From positions 62,001-126,000 of the forward strand of contig NZ_BJNO01000015.1 in NCBI RefSeq assembly GCF_006539725.1: 64,000 nucleotides of DNA, read 5' to 3'. Positions 44,580 through 54,922 of this stretch are shown here, in pieces. The first letter of the stretch is position 1. Each line of letters starts with the position of its first letter. Both the position numbers and the translations under genes were made by a program. The stretch comes from Klebsiella terrigena. GTDB taxonomy: Bacteria; Pseudomonadota; Gammaproteobacteria; Enterobacterales; Enterobacteriaceae. The notes beneath the pieces are model-generated. The model saw only the letters and a program-made list of their open reading frames with translations, was not told the DNA's origin and did not search any database.

Positions 44580-45464
44580 ATGAAGCCTTTTTTGCGCTGG
44601 TGTTTCGTGGCGACAGCTCTCACGCTGGCAGGATGCAGCAACTCTGCCTGGCGTAAGGACGCAGTCCTCGCGGTGCCATTGCAACCGACTTTGCAGCAAG
44701 AAGTGATTCTGGCGCGCATGGAACAAATTCTTGCCAGTCGGGCTTTAACCGATGATGAACGCGCACAGCTTTTATATGAGCGCGGAGTGTTGTATGATAG
44801 TCTCGGTCTGAGGGCATTAGCGCGAAACGATTTTTCACAAGCGCTGGCAATCCGACCTGATATGCCCGAAGTATTCAACTACTTAGGCATATATTTAACG
44901 CAGGCAGGCAATTTTGATGCTGCCTATGAAGCGTTTGATTCTGTACTTGAGCTTGATCCAACTTATAACTACGCGCACTTAAATCGCGGCATCGCCCTGT
45001 ATTACGGGGGTCGTGCTAAGTTAGCGCAAGATGATCTGCTGGCGTTTTATCAAGACGATCCCAATGATCCTTTCCGTAGCCTGTGGCTTTATCTCGCTGA
45101 GCGCAAACTCGACGAGAAGCAGGCGCTTGAAGCACTGAAACAGCGCTTCGACAAATCGGACAAAGAGCAATGGGGATGGAACATTGTCGAGTTCTACCTT
45201 AACGATATTAGCGAAAAAACGCTGATGGATCGTTTGAAGGCAGACGCAACGGATAACACCTCGCTCGCTGAGCATCTCAGTGAAACCAACTTCTATTTAG
45301 GTAAGTACTACCTAAGTCTGGGGGACAAGGACAGCGCTACGGCACTGTTCAAACTGGCGGTCGCAAACAACGTTCACAACTACGTTGAGCACCGATACGC
45401 ATTGTTGGAATTATCGCTCTTGGGCCAGGAGCAAGATGACCTGGCAGAATCGGACCAGCAATAG
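44580..45464 (+). CDS. nlpI: outer membrane lipoprotein NlpI
   Basis: TPR-repeat lipoprotein that adapts the protease Prc to hydrolase MepS and scaffolds peptidoglycan enzymes. It has 294 residues with a lipobox LAGC and C19; TPR-type helical repeats run through about 62-165. An upstream in-frame start at 44481 lies within the pnp-nlpI hairpin and was rejected; the ATG at 44580 follows GGGAG. Confidence 0.95.
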   Translation: MKPFLRWCFVATALTLAGCSNSAWRKDAVLAVPLQPTLQQEVILARMEQILASRALTDDERAQLLYERGVLYDSLGLRALARNDFSQALAIRPDMPEVFNYLGIYLTQAGNFDAAYEAFDSVLELDPTYNYAHLNRGIALYYGGRAKLAQDDLLAFYQDDPNDPFRSLWLYLAERKLDEKQALEALKQRFDKSDKEQWGWNIVEFYLNDISEKTLMDRLKADATDNTSLAEHLSETNFYLGKYYLSLGDKDSATALFKLAVANNVHNYVEHRYALLELSLLGQEQDDLAESDQQ

Positions 45465-45567
45465 CTGACGAACAAACATCAGCCCAAATTTTTATTGCCA
45501 TCACCTTCGCGGGTGAGGGCGTTGTTGTTCGTTAATACACCTACTTTGAGCCGGTTCACACTTTTCA

Positions 45568-45648
45568 ATGAAAATTACTGTAAATTTTCACGTTGAGTTA
45601 TGTAGACTGGCCGCCATTAATTTTGAGGCACACGTACTACATGGCTGA
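45568..45648 (+). CDS. yrbN: small peptide YrbN upstream of deaD
   Basis: A 26-codon open frame, [26 protein letters not shown] in two parts as [13 protein letters not shown] and [13 protein letters not shown], identical to my recollection of E. coli YrbN. It ends 8 bp inside deaD (45641-45648), so its translation reaches the deaD start codon and probably couples or regulates it. No independent function is known. It lies in the deaD mRNA leader, a region studied for cold-shock expression in E. coli. Confidence 0.85.
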   Translation: MKITVNFHVELCRLAAINFEAHVLHG

Positions 45649-47662
45649 ATTCGAAACCACTTTTGCAGATCTGGGCCTGAAGGCTCCTATCCTTGAAGCC
45701 CTTAACGATCTGGGTTACGAAAAACCATCTCCGATCCAGGCTGAATGCATTCCGCATCTGCTGGGCGGCCGCGATGTTCTGGGTATGGCCCAGACCGGTA
45801 GCGGTAAAACTGCAGCGTTCTCTTTACCGCTGCTGAACAATCTTGATCCTGAGCTCAAAGCACCGCAAATCCTGGTGCTGGCGCCGACCCGCGAACTGGC
45901 GGTACAGGTTGCTGAAGCGATGACGGACTTCTCTAAACATATGCGCGGCGTAAACGTGGTAGCCCTTTACGGCGGCCAGCGTTATGACGTGCAGTTGCGT
46001 GCTCTGCGCCAGGGACCACAAATTGTTGTCGGTACCCCGGGTCGTCTGCTTGACCACCTGAAGCGCGGTACTCTGGATCTCTCTAAGCTGAGCGGTCTGG
46101 TGCTGGATGAAGCTGACGAAATGCTGCGCATGGGCTTCATCGAAGACGTAGAAACTATCATGGCTCAGATCCCGGAAGGTCATCAGACCGCTCTGTTCTC
46201 TGCCACTATGCCGGAAGCGATCCGTCGTATTACCCGCCGCTTTATGAAAGAGCCGCAGGAAGTGCGCATCCAGTCCAGCGTTACTACTCGCCCGGACATC
46301 AGCCAGAGCTACTGGACTGCTTACGGCATGCGTAAAAACGAAGCGCTGGTGCGTTTCCTGGAAGCGGAAGATTTTGATGCGGCGATTATCTTCGTTCGTA
46401 CCAAAAACGCGACCCTGGAAGTGGCCGAAGCGCTGGAGCGTAGCGGCTATAACAGCGCCGCGCTGAACGGTGACATGAACCAGTCCCTGCGTGAGCAGAC
46501 TCTGGAGCGTCTGAAAGATGGTCGTCTGGACATCCTGATTGCGACCGACGTTGCGGCCCGTGGCCTTGACGTTGAACGTATCAGCCTGGTTGTTAACTAC
46601 GACATTCCGATGGACTCCGAATCTTACGTTCACCGTATCGGCCGTACCGGTCGTGCAGGTCGTGCAGGCCGTGCGCTGCTGTTCGTTGAGAACCGCGAAC
46701 GCCGTCTGCTGCGTAACATCGAACGCACCATGAAGCTGACCATTCCGGAAGTAGAGCTGCCGAACGCAGAGCTGCTGGGCAAACGCCGTCTGGAAAAATT
46801 CGCCGCTAAAGTTCAGCAGCAGCTGGAAAGCAGCGATCTGGATCAGTACCGTGCGCTGCTGACGAACATCAAGCCGTCCGCTGAAGGCGAAGAGCTGGAT
46901 ATCGAAACTCTGGCCGCAGCACTGCTGAAAATGGCTCAGGGCGAACGTCCTCTGATCCTGCCGCCGGATGCGCCGATGCGTGCTAAACGCGAATTCCGCG
47001 ATCGCGACGATCGTTTCGAACGTCGTAATGACCGTAACGATCGCAATGACCGTGGCCCGCGTGGCGACCGTCCTGAGCGTACTGAGCGTAGCGGTGAAGA
47101 TCGTCCTAAACGCGAGCGTCGTGACGTTGGCGATATGGAACTGTATCGCATTGAAGTGGGCCGCGACGATGGTGTTGAAGTTCGTCACATTGTTGGCGCT
47201 ATCGCTAACGAAGGCGACATCAGCAGCCGTTACATCGGTAACATCAAGCTGTTCGGTACCCACTCAACGATCGAGCTGCCGAAAGGCATGCCGGGCGAAG
47301 TGCTGCAGCACTTTACTCGTACCCGTATCCTGAACAAGCCGATGAACATGCAGCTGATGGGCGATGCCCAGCCGCGCCCTGAGCGTAGCGGTGGCGAGCG
47401 TCGTGGCGGCGGTGAACGTCGTGAAGGCGGCCGTGCTTTCGGTGGTGGCGAACGTCGTGAAGGCGGTCGTAGTTTCGGCGGTGAACGTCGCGAAGGCGGT
47501 CGTGGTGATGGTCGTCGTTTCAGCGGCGAACGTCGTGAAGGCCAGGCACCGCGTCGTGAAGGTCATGCTCCGCGCCGTGATGATTCAGCGCCGCGTCGCG
47601 AAGATTCAGCCCCGCGTCGGGATGACTCTTCAAGCCGTCGTCGTTTCGGTGGCGATGCGTAA
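45641..47662 (+). CDS. deaD: ATP-dependent RNA helicase DeaD (CsdA)
   Basis: DEAD-box helicase that unwinds RNA in ribosome assembly and mRNA decay at low temperature. The Q motif, ATQTGSGKT-type motif I ([12 protein letters not shown]), motif II DEAD, motif III SAT and motif [13 protein letters not shown] are present within residues 1-365. From the ATG at 45641 it has 673 residues against 629 in E. coli as I recall. The extra length is in an R/D/N-rich linker (about 450-490, with [10 protein letters not shown]) and an RG-rich tail (about 580-673, with repeated GGERREGGR and APRRD-type units). The start overlaps yrbN by 8 bp. Confidence 0.96.
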   Translation: MAEFETTFADLGLKAPILEALNDLGYEKPSPIQAECIPHLLGGRDVLGMAQTGSGKTAAFSLPLLNNLDPELKAPQILVLAPTRELAVQVAEAMTDFSKHMRGVNVVALYGGQRYDVQLRALRQGPQIVVGTPGRLLDHLKRGTLDLSKLSGLVLDEADEMLRMGFIEDVETIMAQIPEGHQTALFSATMPEAIRRITRRFMKEPQEVRIQSSVTTRPDISQSYWTAYGMRKNEALVRFLEAEDFDAAIIFVRTKNATLEVAEALERSGYNSAALNGDMNQSLREQTLERLKDGRLDILIATDVAARGLDVERISLVVNYDIPMDSESYVHRIGRTGRAGRAGRALLFVENRERRLLRNIERTMKLTIPEVELPNAELLGKRRLEKFAAKVQQQLESSDLDQYRALLTNIKPSAEGEELDIETLAAALLKMAQGERPLILPPDAPMRAKREFRDRDDRFERRNDRNDRNDRGPRGDRPERTERSGEDRPKRERRDVGDMELYRIEVGRDDGVEVRHIVGAIANEGDISSRYIGNIKLFGTHSTIELPKGMPGEVLQHFTRTRILNKPMNMQLMGDAQPRPERSGGERRGGGERREGGRAFGGGERREGGRSFGGERREGGRGDGRRFSGERREGQAPRREGHAPRRDDSAPRREDSAPRRDDSSSRRRFGGDA

Positions 47663-47693
47663 TTAGCATCCGCTAGCGTAAAGAAAATGATAC

Positions 47694-47726
47694 AGCCCCG
47701 ATCTTAACGATTGGGGCTTTTTTTAT
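47694..47726 (+). terminator. intrinsic terminator after deaD
   Basis: AGCCCCGATC (47694-47703) pairs with GATTGGGGCT (47709-47718, one G-U) around TTAAC and continues in TTTTTTT. Confidence 0.9.
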
Positions 47727-47733
47727 TTCAATT

Positions 47734-47751
47734 GTACTCGTGTACTGGTAC
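47734..47751 (+). promoter_or_regulatory. TrpR-type operator upstream of mtr
   Basis: GTACTCGTGTACTGGTAC contains the GTACT...GT..ACT.GTAC pattern of trp operators (imperfect palindrome) 53 bp upstream of mtr. In E. coli, mtr is repressed by TrpR-tryptophan and activated by TyrR; a TyrR box was not located here. Confidence 0.6.
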
Positions 47752-47803
47752 AGTGCTGCACGCTAACGATGAGCAAAGTATTATTGACTGGAGATTACGC
47801 TAA

Positions 47804-49048
47804 ATGGCGACACTAACCACTACGGCATCGCGCCCGTCCTTAATTGGCGGCGTGGTGATTATCGGCGGAACCATTATTGGCGCGGGCATGTTTTCTCTGC
47901 CGGTGGTCATGTCCGGCGCGTGGTTCTTCTGGTCGCTGGCGGCTCTGGTTTTCACCTGGTTCTGCATGCTGCATTCCGGGCTGATGATTCTGGAAGCCAA
48001 CCTGAATTACCGCATTGGCTCCAGCTTCGATACCATCACCAAAGATCTGCTCGGCAGAGGCTGGAACCTGATTAACGGCGTGTCGATTGCCTTCGTGCTC
48101 TATATCCTCACCTACGCCTACATCTCGGCCAGCGGCTCCATATTGCACCATACCTTTTCCGAGATGTCGCTCAACGTTCCGGCGCGGGCGGCAGGATTGG
48201 GCTTTGCCCTGCTGGTGGCGTTTGTCGTCTGGCTGAGCACCAGGGCGGTAAGCCGCATGACGGCGATTGTGCTGGGAGCGAAGGTCATTACGTTTTTCCT
48301 GACCTTCGGCAGCCTGCTGGGACACGTACAGCCGACGACGTTGTTCAACGTGGCCGAGCAAAACGCATCCTATATGCCGTACCTGCTGATGACGCTGCCG
48401 TTTTGCCTGGCATCCTTCGGCTATCACGGCAACGTCCCCAGCCTGATGAAGTACTACGGCAAAGATCCGCGCACCATTACGCGCTGCCTGGTTTACGGCA
48501 CGCTGCTGGCGCTGGGGCTGTACGTTATCTGGCTGCTGGTGACGATGGGCAATATCCCGCGCGCGGAGTTTGTCGGCATCGCGCAGAAGGGCGGTAACAT
48601 TGATGTACTGGTGCAGGCGCTGAGCGGCGTGCTGAACAGCCGCAGCCTGGATCTGCTGCTGGTGGTGTTCTCAAACTTTGCGGTAGCGAGCTCGTTCCTC
48701 GGCGTCACGCTGGGGCTGTTTGACTATCTGGCGGACCTGTTCGGTTTCGATGACTCCGCGCTGGGGCGCTTTAAGACCGCGCTCCTGACCTTCGTACCGC
48801 CGGTTATCGGTGGCCTGCTGTGGCCGAACGGCTTCCTGTATGCCATCGGCTATGCGGGACTGGCGGCAACCATCTGGGCGGCAATCGTCCCGGCTCTGCT
48901 GGCGCGCGCATCGCGTAAGCGCTTCGGTAGCCCACAATTCCGCGTTTGGGGCGGAAAGCCGATGATTGCGCTGATTCTGCTGTTCGGCGTCGGCAACGTT
49001 ATCGTCCACTTCTTATCGAGCTTTAACGTTCTGCCGGTTTATCAATAG
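47804..49048 (+). CDS. mtr: tryptophan-specific permease Mtr
   Basis: High-affinity tryptophan/proton symporter of the aromatic amino-acid permease family (HAAAP) in the inner membrane. It has 414 residues and about eleven hydrophobic segments; the N-terminal [19 protein letters not shown] (about 14-33) is a typical substrate-binding start of the family. A TrpR-like operator upstream fits regulation by tryptophan. Confidence 0.95.
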   Translation: MATLTTTASRPSLIGGVVIIGGTIIGAGMFSLPVVMSGAWFFWSLAALVFTWFCMLHSGLMILEANLNYRIGSSFDTITKDLLGRGWNLINGVSIAFVLYILTYAYISASGSILHHTFSEMSLNVPARAAGLGFALLVAFVVWLSTRAVSRMTAIVLGAKVITFFLTFGSLLGHVQPTTLFNVAEQNASYMPYLLMTLPFCLASFGYHGNVPSLMKYYGKDPRTITRCLVYGTLLALGLYVIWLLVTMGNIPRAEFVGIAQKGGNIDVLVQALSGVLNSRSLDLLLVVFSNFAVASSFLGVTLGLFDYLADLFGFDDSALGRFKTALLTFVPPVIGGLLWPNGFLYAIGYAGLAATIWAAIVPALLARASRKRFGSPQFRVWGGKPMIALILLFGVGNVIVHFLSSFNVLPVYQ

Positions 49049-49054
49049 CGACTT

Positions 49055-49090
49055 CGCTTCCCGGCCGGCATTACGCGCGGTCGGGAAGCG
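49055..49090. other. long hairpin between convergent mtr and yhbW
   Basis: CGCTTCCCGGCC (49055-49066) pairs with GGTCGGGAAGCG (49079-49090), 12 bp with one G-U, around a 12-nt loop. No T-run. It probably acts as a 3'-end structure for both converging genes and may be a REP-type remnant. Confidence 0.6.
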
Positions 49091-49099
49091 GGGTGGACG

Positions 49100-50107
49100 T
49101 TAACCCAACAGCTCCTCTTTCACCTGCATCGCCAGCTCAAACGAGTGCAGGCGCGCCTGATGATCGAAAATCTGGCCGTTAACCATCAGCTCGTCGGCCT
49201 GGGTTTCGCGCAATATCGACTCCAGACCGTGACGTACCTTCGCCTTATCCCCGACCAGAGACATGCTCAACGCCTGCTGTACGCCGTATTGCTCGGAGGC
49301 AGACCACAGCTGATGCATATTCTCCACCGGCGGCGGCAGCTGGCCGGTTTCACCCCGGCGTAGCTTAGCGAAAGCCTGCTGCATTGAGGTAAACAGGAAC
49401 TCCGCATCGCGGTTACTGTCGGCGGCAACAATATTGATGCACACCATCGCATAGGGTTTCTCCAGCCGCGCCGAGGGTTTGAAATGCGTGCGGTAGAGGT
49501 GCAGGGCCTGGAACAGCATGTCTGGCGCAAAGTGCGAAGCGAAGGCAAACGGCAGGCCGAGCTGCGCCGCCAGCTGGGCGCTGTAGAGGCTGGATCCAAG
49601 CAGCCATACCGGGATCTGCTCGCCGTAGCCGGGCACCGGGCGCACGTGCGGATTCGGGTCACGGGCATCGAACCAGTCAACCAGCTCCGCAACATCGCGC
49701 GGGAAGTTATCGACGTCACCGCTCATGTGGCGGCGCAGCGCGCGCATGGTGGGCTGATCGCTGCCCGGGGCGCGGCCAAGACCGAGGTCGATGCGGCCAG
49801 GATAGAGGGTATTCAGCGTGCCAAACTGCTCGGCAATCACCAGCGGCGAGTGGTTGGGCAGCATCACGCCGCCGGAACCGAGGTGCAGAGTGCGGGTGTT
49901 GGCCGCCAGATAGCCGATAAGCACCGACGTCGCGGCGCTGGCAATACCGACCATATTATGGTGCTCCGCCAGCCAGTAGCGGTGATAGCCGCGTTTTTCA
50001 GCCAGCTGCGCCAGGTCTAACGAATGGGAGAAGGCTTCTTTCGCCGAAGAACCTTGCGGGATCGGTGCCAGATCGAGCACCGAGAACGGAATAGATTTGT
50101 CAGTCAT
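49100..50107 (-). CDS. yhbW: luciferase-like monooxygenase family protein YhbW
   Basis: LLM-class flavin-dependent oxidoreductase of 335 residues with a TIM-barrel arrangement ([20 protein letters not shown] and [17 protein letters not shown]). The substrate is unknown. Enzymes of this class use FMNH2 or F420; enteric members use FMNH2. The gene follows mtr convergently, as in E. coli, and about 140 bp of unremarkable sequence separates it from ubiV. Confidence 0.92.
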   Translation of the reverse strand: MTDKSIPFSVLDLAPIPQGSSAKEAFSHSLDLAQLAEKRGYHRYWLAEHHNMVGIASAATSVLIGYLAANTRTLHLGSGGVMLPNHSPLVIAEQFGTLNTLYPGRIDLGLGRAPGSDQPTMRALRRHMSGDVDNFPRDVAELVDWFDARDPNPHVRPVPGYGEQIPVWLLGSSLYSAQLAAQLGLPFAFASHFAPDMLFQALHLYRTHFKPSARLEKPYAMVCINIVAADSNRDAEFLFTSMQQAFAKLRRGETGQLPPPVENMHQLWSASEQYGVQQALSMSLVGDKAKVRHGLESILRETQADELMVNGQIFDHQARLHSFELAMQVKEELLG

Positions 50108-50250
50108 AAAGGCTCACTTTGCTACAGCATAGTCATCAGATTGAAGGTCTTCTTCCAGCCTGGCGCATTCGGGGCGCGCCGGCCAGAAAAGCTGCGGCTT
50201 CAATAGTGCATTAAAAAGTGACGATAGCTATTAACAAAGTGAGCGGTTTA

Positions 50251-51129
50251 TCAGCTCTGTAGCTCCAGCCCGGCCAGCCGTTTCCAGTAGCCATTGCACT
50301 CGCTGTTGGCAGTGAGCGGCAGCGGCGAGGCGCCGTTTTCGTTTGCCCGGAAGGCATCGAGCGTGGCAAAGACCTTGTCATCCAGCGGCGACAGGCGAAC
50401 CATATCGACCAGGCCGCGCATCGACGCCAGCTCGTTGCCGAGGTTATAGACGTATCCGCTCATGGTCTGAATACCGTTGAGCACAAAGACCTGCTGGTTT
50501 TCCTGCGACAGCACGTCGCGGCCGTTGGGGTACTTGATGCAGCAGGTTTCGCACTCATCCTTCGGTTTGTCTTCAGAGCGGGCGGTAAAGCAGCGCGCGG
50601 AGTAGGCCAGCGGCAGGTGGCCATAGCTCAGCACTTCAACCTCGAACCGCTCGCGGATCCCCAGCTCTTCACACTGCGTCAGCAGGTTCATCAGCCAGTC
50701 GCGGGAAAGCTCGACCGGCATGCACCAGCGCACCATTCCCTGCTTGAGCAGCAGGCGCAGGGTTACGGCGTTATAGCAGTTGAGCGCATGACCGGCGACG
50801 AACGGCAGCCCGCGTTCTGCGCACATATTGACGACCCCCAGATCGCTGGCCTCAATCAAAAACTCGCCGTTGTCGACGTAGCGTTTCAGCTCCCCCAGCT
50901 CAGAAGAGGCCTGAACCAGGGCGAGGGTCGAGAGGACCACCTGCTTGCCGCTGCTCGCCAGCATTCTTGCCATATCGATCCAGTCGCCGACTTTGGTCGC
51001 GCGGCGCTTGCTGCATACCGCTTCACCGAGATAAATCGTCTCGGCGCTACAGCCTGCCGCCTGCTGGTAAAAATCTTCCAGCGTCTCTTTTGGCCAGTAG
51101 TACAGCACCGGCCCTAATGAATATTTCAT
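50251..51129 (-). CDS. ubiV: O2-independent ubiquinone biosynthesis protein UbiV
   Basis: U32-family [4Fe-4S] protein that, with UbiU, catalyses oxygen-independent hydroxylations in ubiquinone synthesis. From the ATG at 51129 it has 292 residues, as E. coli YhbV. The cluster cysteines C39, C180, C193 and C197 are all present (CSKRR; ARCFTARSEDKPKDECETCC). An upstream start at 51147 lies inside ubiU. The gap to ubiU is 8 bp. Confidence 0.95.
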   Translation of the reverse strand: MKYSLGPVLYYWPKETLEDFYQQAAGCSAETIYLGEAVCSKRRATKVGDWIDMARMLASSGKQVVLSTLALVQASSELGELKRYVDNGEFLIEASDLGVVNMCAERGLPFVAGHALNCYNAVTLRLLLKQGMVRWCMPVELSRDWLMNLLTQCEELGIRERFEVEVLSYGHLPLAYSARCFTARSEDKPKDECETCCIKYPNGRDVLSQENQQVFVLNGIQTMSGYVYNLGNELASMRGLVDMVRLSPLDDKVFATLDAFRANENGASPLPLTANSECNGYWKRLAGLELQS

Positions 51130-51137
51130 CACGTTTC

Positions 51138-52133
51138 TCACTGCCATTTACGGTGATAGGCGCCAAGGGTGGTTTGCGTTCCCTCGGACATTGCGCCGAG
51201 AGTCTCCATCCATGCGGATTGTGGGACAAAATCCTGCGGGGAGGCTTTACAGCGATCGATAGCCTGACGCCAGACCTTCGCCACCTGGGTAACGTAGGCC
51301 GGGCTGCGCTGGCGGCCCTCAATTTTCACCGAGGCAATATTTGCCGCCATCAGCTCCGGCAGCAGCTCAAGGGTATTCAGGCTGGTGGGCTCTTCCAGCG
51401 CGTGATAGCGCTCGCCGTCGACCAGGTAGCGGCCTTTGCACAGGGTGGGGTAGCCGGCGTTCTCGCCGTCCTGATAGCGGTCAATCAGGACTTCATTAAG
51501 CCGCGACTCCAGGCCCTGCGGAGTCTGCTGCCAGCGAACGAAGCGCGCGGGCGAACAGGCACCGACGGTATTGGGTGATTCACCGGTCAAGTACGAGGAG
51601 AGATAGCAGCGGCCTTCCGCCATAATGCACAGGCTGCCGAAGGCGAAGACCTCCAGCGGAACCGGGGTAGCGCGCGCCAGCTGTTTGACCTGGTGGATGG
51701 AGAGCACGCGCGGCAGCACCACGCGGGCGACGTCGAAATTGCGGTGGTAGAAGCGTACCGCCTCTTCGTTGGTCGCAGACGCCTGAACCGACACGTGACG
51801 TTCAATATGCGGATAGCGCTCGGCGGCATATTCCAGCATGGCGATATCGGCGAGGATCAGGGCATCGGCCCCCAGCTGGGCGGCCATATCCACCGCGCGC
51901 TGCCAGCGGGCGTAGCCGTCCGGGTGGGCGAAGGTGTTGATCGCAATATGCAGCTTGCGGCGATGCTGATGGACGAAGCTGACGGCTTCCTGCAGCTTCT
52001 TTTCGGTGAAATTAAGACCGGCAAAGTGGCGGGCGTTGGTGTCATCTTTCAGCCCGATATACACGGCATCGGCACCGTTTTCGATGGCCGCCTTAAGCGC
52101 CGGGAGGTTACCGGCTGGGCAGAGCAGCTCCAT
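51138..52133 (-). CDS. ubiU: O2-independent ubiquinone biosynthesis protein UbiU
   Basis: U32-family partner of UbiV, 331 residues as E. coli YhbU. The four cysteines proposed to hold its [4Fe-4S] cluster are present at C169, C176, C193 and C232. It diverges from ubiT across 221 bp; that spacer has three TTGAT half-sites but no complete FNR box, although the E. coli genes are FNR-controlled. Confidence 0.95.
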   Translation of the reverse strand: MELLCPAGNLPALKAAIENGADAVYIGLKDDTNARHFAGLNFTEKKLQEAVSFVHQHRRKLHIAINTFAHPDGYARWQRAVDMAAQLGADALILADIAMLEYAAERYPHIERHVSVQASATNEEAVRFYHRNFDVARVVLPRVLSIHQVKQLARATPVPLEVFAFGSLCIMAEGRCYLSSYLTGESPNTVGACSPARFVRWQQTPQGLESRLNEVLIDRYQDGENAGYPTLCKGRYLVDGERYHALEEPTSLNTLELLPELMAANIASVKIEGRQRSPAYVTQVAKVWRQAIDRCKASPQDFVPQSAWMETLGAMSEGTQTTLGAYHRKWQ

Positions 52134-52354
52134 AATTTTTCCTGAAAAACGCGGCCTGTCGGCAACGCTGAATGGTTAACGAGCAGGGATTTTAGTTAAC
52201 CTTCTGGTGACAATTTTTGATTTGAGGCAGTTAAAAGCGTATTGGTGGCGCCAATAATAGGTACCCGTCATGGTGATTTTGTTGATTTACGCCGCTATGT
52301 TGTTTATTTGATATGGCACAATAGCGGAACTGTCGCTTTCATGGAGTTAAGCTT

Positions 52355-52879
52355 GTGTTGGATAAATTGCGTTCCCGGCTGGTCCACTTTGGCCCGTCTT
52401 TGATGAGCGTGCCGGTTAAGCTGGCGCCTTTTGCCCTCAAGCGCCAGGTGCTGGAGCAGGTGCTCAGCTGGCAGTTTCGTCAGGCGCTGGCGGAGGGAGA
52501 ACTGGATTTTCTCGAAGGCCGCTGGTTAAGTATTAATGTGCGCGATATTGGCCTGCTGTGGTATACCTCAGTGAGCGAGGGTCGGCTGGTGGTTAGCCCG
52601 ACGGCAGAAGCGGACGTCAGCTTTAGCGCTGATGCCAGCGATCTGCTGATGATCGCGGCGCGTAAGCAGGATCCGGATACGCTATTCTTCCAGCGTCGGC
52701 TGGTTATCGAAGGCGATACCGAGCTGGGGCTGTACGTCAAAAACCTGATGGATGCCATTGAGCTGGAGCAGATGCCGAAAGCGCTGCGCATCATGCTGCT
52801 GCAACTGGCGGATTTTGTTGAAGCTGGCCTAAGCAGCCCGCGGAAACCTGAACAGACATCGGTAGGTGAGGCATGCTGA
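52355..52879 (+). CDS. ubiT: SCP2-domain ubiquinone biosynthesis accessory factor UbiT
   Basis: SCP2-family lipid-binding protein of 174 residues that partners the anaerobic ubiquinone pathway and parallels UbiJ in aerobic synthesis. The SCP2 fold covers about 35-135 (VSPTAEADVSFSADASDLLMIAARKQDPD). It starts at a GTG (52355, LGKL-type start after GAGTTAAGC) and overlaps yhbS by 7 bp. The neighbour relation to ubiUV supports the call. Confidence 0.93.
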   Translation: MLDKLRSRLVHFGPSLMSVPVKLAPFALKRQVLEQVLSWQFRQALAEGELDFLEGRWLSINVRDIGLLWYTSVSEGRLVVSPTAEADVSFSADASDLLMIAARKQDPDTLFFQRRLVIEGDTELGLYVKNLMDAIELEQMPKALRIMLLQLADFVEAGLSSPRKPEQTSVGEAC

Positions 52880-53376
52880 TTCGAGTTGAAATTGGAATTG
52901 ATGCACCGGGAATCGACGCGTTGCTGCGCCGAACCTTCGGCGGCGATGCCGAAGCGCAGCTGGTGCACGATTTGCGGGAAGATGGCCTGATCACGCTAGG
53001 CGTGGTGGCAACGGACGATGAAGGTCAGGTGGTTGGCTATGTTGCCTTCAGCCCGGTCTCCGTTGAAGGCGAAGAGCTGCAGTGGGTTGGCATGGCGCCG
53101 CTGGCGGTAGATGAAAGCTACCGCGGTCAGGGGATTGGCCGCCAGCTGGTCTATGAAGGGCTGGATTCGCTGAATGAATTTAGCTACGCCGCGGTCGTTA
53201 CCCTCGGCGAGCCGGCGCTGTACGGCCGCCTGGGCTTTGAACCGGCCGCGCGCTTCGATCTGCGCTGCCGCTGGCCGGACACCTCTGAGGCGTTTCAGAT
53301 ACGCCCTCTGGCCGATGACGCGCTGCAAGGGGTCCACGGACTGGTCGAGTACAGCGACCACTTCAATCGCTTCTAA
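52873..53376 (+). CDS. yhbS: GNAT family acetyltransferase YhbS
   Basis: GCN5-related N-acetyltransferase of 167 residues. The acetyl-CoA pyrophosphate loop is [15 protein letters not shown] (about 78-92). The substrate is unknown. The ATG overlaps the ubiT stop by 7 bp, so the two genes are co-translated, as in E. coli. Its end overlaps the end of yhbQ on the opposite strand by 14 bp. Confidence 0.92.
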   Translation: MLIRVEIGIDAPGIDALLRRTFGGDAEAQLVHDLREDGLITLGVVATDDEGQVVGYVAFSPVSVEGEELQWVGMAPLAVDESYRGQGIGRQLVYEGLDSLNEFSYAAVVTLGEPALYGRLGFEPAARFDLRCRWPDTSEAFQIRPLADDALQGVHGLVEYSDHFNRF

Positions 53377-53647
53377 GGCTCTCCAGCAGGGTTTCAAAGG
53401 TACCATCTCCGGCAACGAGGCGCTCCTTCTGGCGCTTCGTTAGCTGCTTGATGCGATACTCCAGTCTCAGTGCTAGTGAGTGTTCACCAACTTCCTGACT
53501 AAAGGCCAGCTGCAGCGCGCCTTTCCCACGTAAAGCTTTCGCTCCTTTGCCCTCCTGATGCTGACAAAAGCGGCGAGAGACGTCGGTGGTAATCCCGGTA
53601 TAGAGGCGATTATCGGCGGTACGAATCAGATAGAGAAACCAGCGCAC
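53363..53647 (-). CDS. yhbQ: GIY-YIG nuclease superfamily protein YhbQ
   Basis: Small GIY-YIG-fold protein of 94 residues with the motifs [16 protein letters not shown] (about 5-20, the YLI/YTG pair) and KRQKERLV near the end. It starts with GTG at 53647. A role in nucleic-acid processing is inferred from the fold only. It is nested tail-to-tail with yhbS (14-bp overlap). Confidence 0.9.
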   Translation of the reverse strand: MRWFLYLIRTADNRLYTGITTDVSRRFCQHQEGKGAKALRGKGALQLAFSQEVGEHSLALRLEYRIKQLTKRQKERLVAGDGTFETLLESLRSD

Positions 53648-53702
53648 GGTCCAAAGGTCGGTATGTTAAGGTGTGTGCACCATAGCATACTGGAGAAAAA
53701 AG

Positions 53703-54140
53703 ATGGATACGCTTGCCGCGATCGGCCGCTGGCTGGGCAAACAGCACGTCGTCACCTGGTGCGTCGCCAGCGAGGGTGAGCTCTGGTGTGCCAACGCTTT
53801 CTATATTTATGATCCTGAAAACGTGGCATTTTATCTCCTTAGCGACGAGAAAACTCGCCACGGCCAAATGACCGGCGAGCGCGCTAAGGTTGCCGGTACG
53901 GTAAATGGTCAGCCGAAAACCGTGGCGCTGATCCGCGGAGTTCAGTTTAAAGGCGAGATTCGCCGGCTTCACGGAGACGAGGAGGCAGAGATGCGTCAAC
54001 GCTACGTGAGGCGCTTCCCGGTTGCCCGCGCGCTACCGGCCGCGGTGTGGGAAATCCGCCCCGACGAGCTCAAGTTCACCGACAATACCCTCGGCTTCGG
54101 CAAGAAGCTGCACTGGCAGCGCGAGGCTGCGAGAGAGTAA
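53703..54140 (+). CDS. yhbP: UPF0306 protein YhbP
   Basis: 145-residue protein of unknown function matching E. coli YhbP, with the split-barrel flavin-fold signature [21 protein letters not shown] (about 65-85) in the group related to pyridoxamine 5'-phosphate oxidase-like proteins. I chose the ATG at 53703 over an upstream start at 53673. It follows yhbQ divergently. The E. coli neighbour yhbO is not present here. Confidence 0.88.
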   Translation: MDTLAAIGRWLGKQHVVTWCVASEGELWCANAFYIYDPENVAFYLLSDEKTRHGQMTGERAKVAGTVNGQPKTVALIRGVQFKGEIRRLHGDEEAEMRQRYVRRFPVARALPAAVWEIRPDELKFTDNTLGFGKKLHWQREAARE

Positions 54141-54231
54141 TTCCCCCGGCAGACGTGCAAATCCTCCCTTTTCTTGCATACTTTTTCTCAAGCTATCCGT
54201 CGCCCGTCGCGGCGGAACCTCAGGAGAGATC

Positions 54232-54876
54232 ATGAGCCAGGTGCTGATAACAGGCGCGACCGGTTTAGTTGGTGGGCACTTACTTCGAATGTTGGTGCGT
54301 GAGCCGAGCATTTCGGCGATAGCCGCGCCCACTCGCCGCCCGCTGGCGGATACGCAAGGCGTATTCAATCCCCATGACCCTCAGCTGAGCGACGCGCTGG
54401 CGCAGGTCGTTGATCCGATAGATACCGTCTTTTGCTGCCTGGGCACCACGCGACGCGAGGCGGGGAGCAAAGCGGCCTTCATTCATGCTGACTATACGCT
54501 GGTGGTGGATACGGCGCTGACCGGACTACGGCTGGGGGCGAAACATATGCTGGTCATCAGCGCCATGGGAGCCGACCCGCATTCGCTGTTTTTCTACAAC
54601 CGCGTCAAAGGGGAAATGGAGCAGGCGCTGCGCGCTCAGGCGTGGCGCAATCTGACGATCCTGCGCCCCTCTATGCTGCTGGGCGAGCGGGACAACAAGC
54701 GCGCCAATGAAGCGCTGCTGGCGCCGCTGTTCCGCCTGCTGCCGGGGAACTGGAAGTCAATCGACGCCCGCGACGTCGCACAGGCGATGCTCAGCGAAGC
54801 GCTCGCGCCCGCTCAGGAAGGCGTCACCGTTCTGTCATCGGCAAAACTGCGTGAAATCGCCGCCAGCGAGGCGTAA
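54232..54876 (+). CDS. yraR: NAD(P)-binding protein YraR (nucleoside-diphosphate-sugar epimerase-like)
   Basis: Short-chain/epimerase-like NAD(P)-binding protein, 214 residues, with the Rossmann motif [11 protein letters not shown] (about 6-16). An atypical SDR-like domain follows. The function is unknown. The ATG at 54232 follows AGGAGAGATC; the longer frame from 54022 overlaps yhbP and was rejected. E. coli has yhbO between yhbP and yraR; it is absent here. Confidence 0.88.
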   Translation: MSQVLITGATGLVGGHLLRMLVREPSISAIAAPTRRPLADTQGVFNPHDPQLSDALAQVVDPIDTVFCCLGTTRREAGSKAAFIHADYTLVVDTALTGLRLGAKHMLVISAMGADPHSLFFYNRVKGEMEQALRAQAWRNLTILRPSMLLGERDNKRANEALLAPLFRLLPGNWKSIDARDVAQAMLSEALAPAQEGVTVLSSAKLREIAASEA

Positions 54877-54922
54877 TATTCAGCGCTTCGCTGTATAACC
54901 ACATTTCTTGCTGGGGAATGCT

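Noticed and set aside
47401-47640. Tandem DNA repeats near the deaD 3' end considered as a CRISPR-like or intergenic repeat
   Set aside because: The repeats are in frame and encode the RG-rich tail of DeaD; there are no spacers.
52134-52354. FNR box between ubiU and ubiT
   Set aside because: Three TTGAT half-sites are present, but none has the ATCAA partner at the required spacing. Anaerobic control is expected from E. coli but not shown here.
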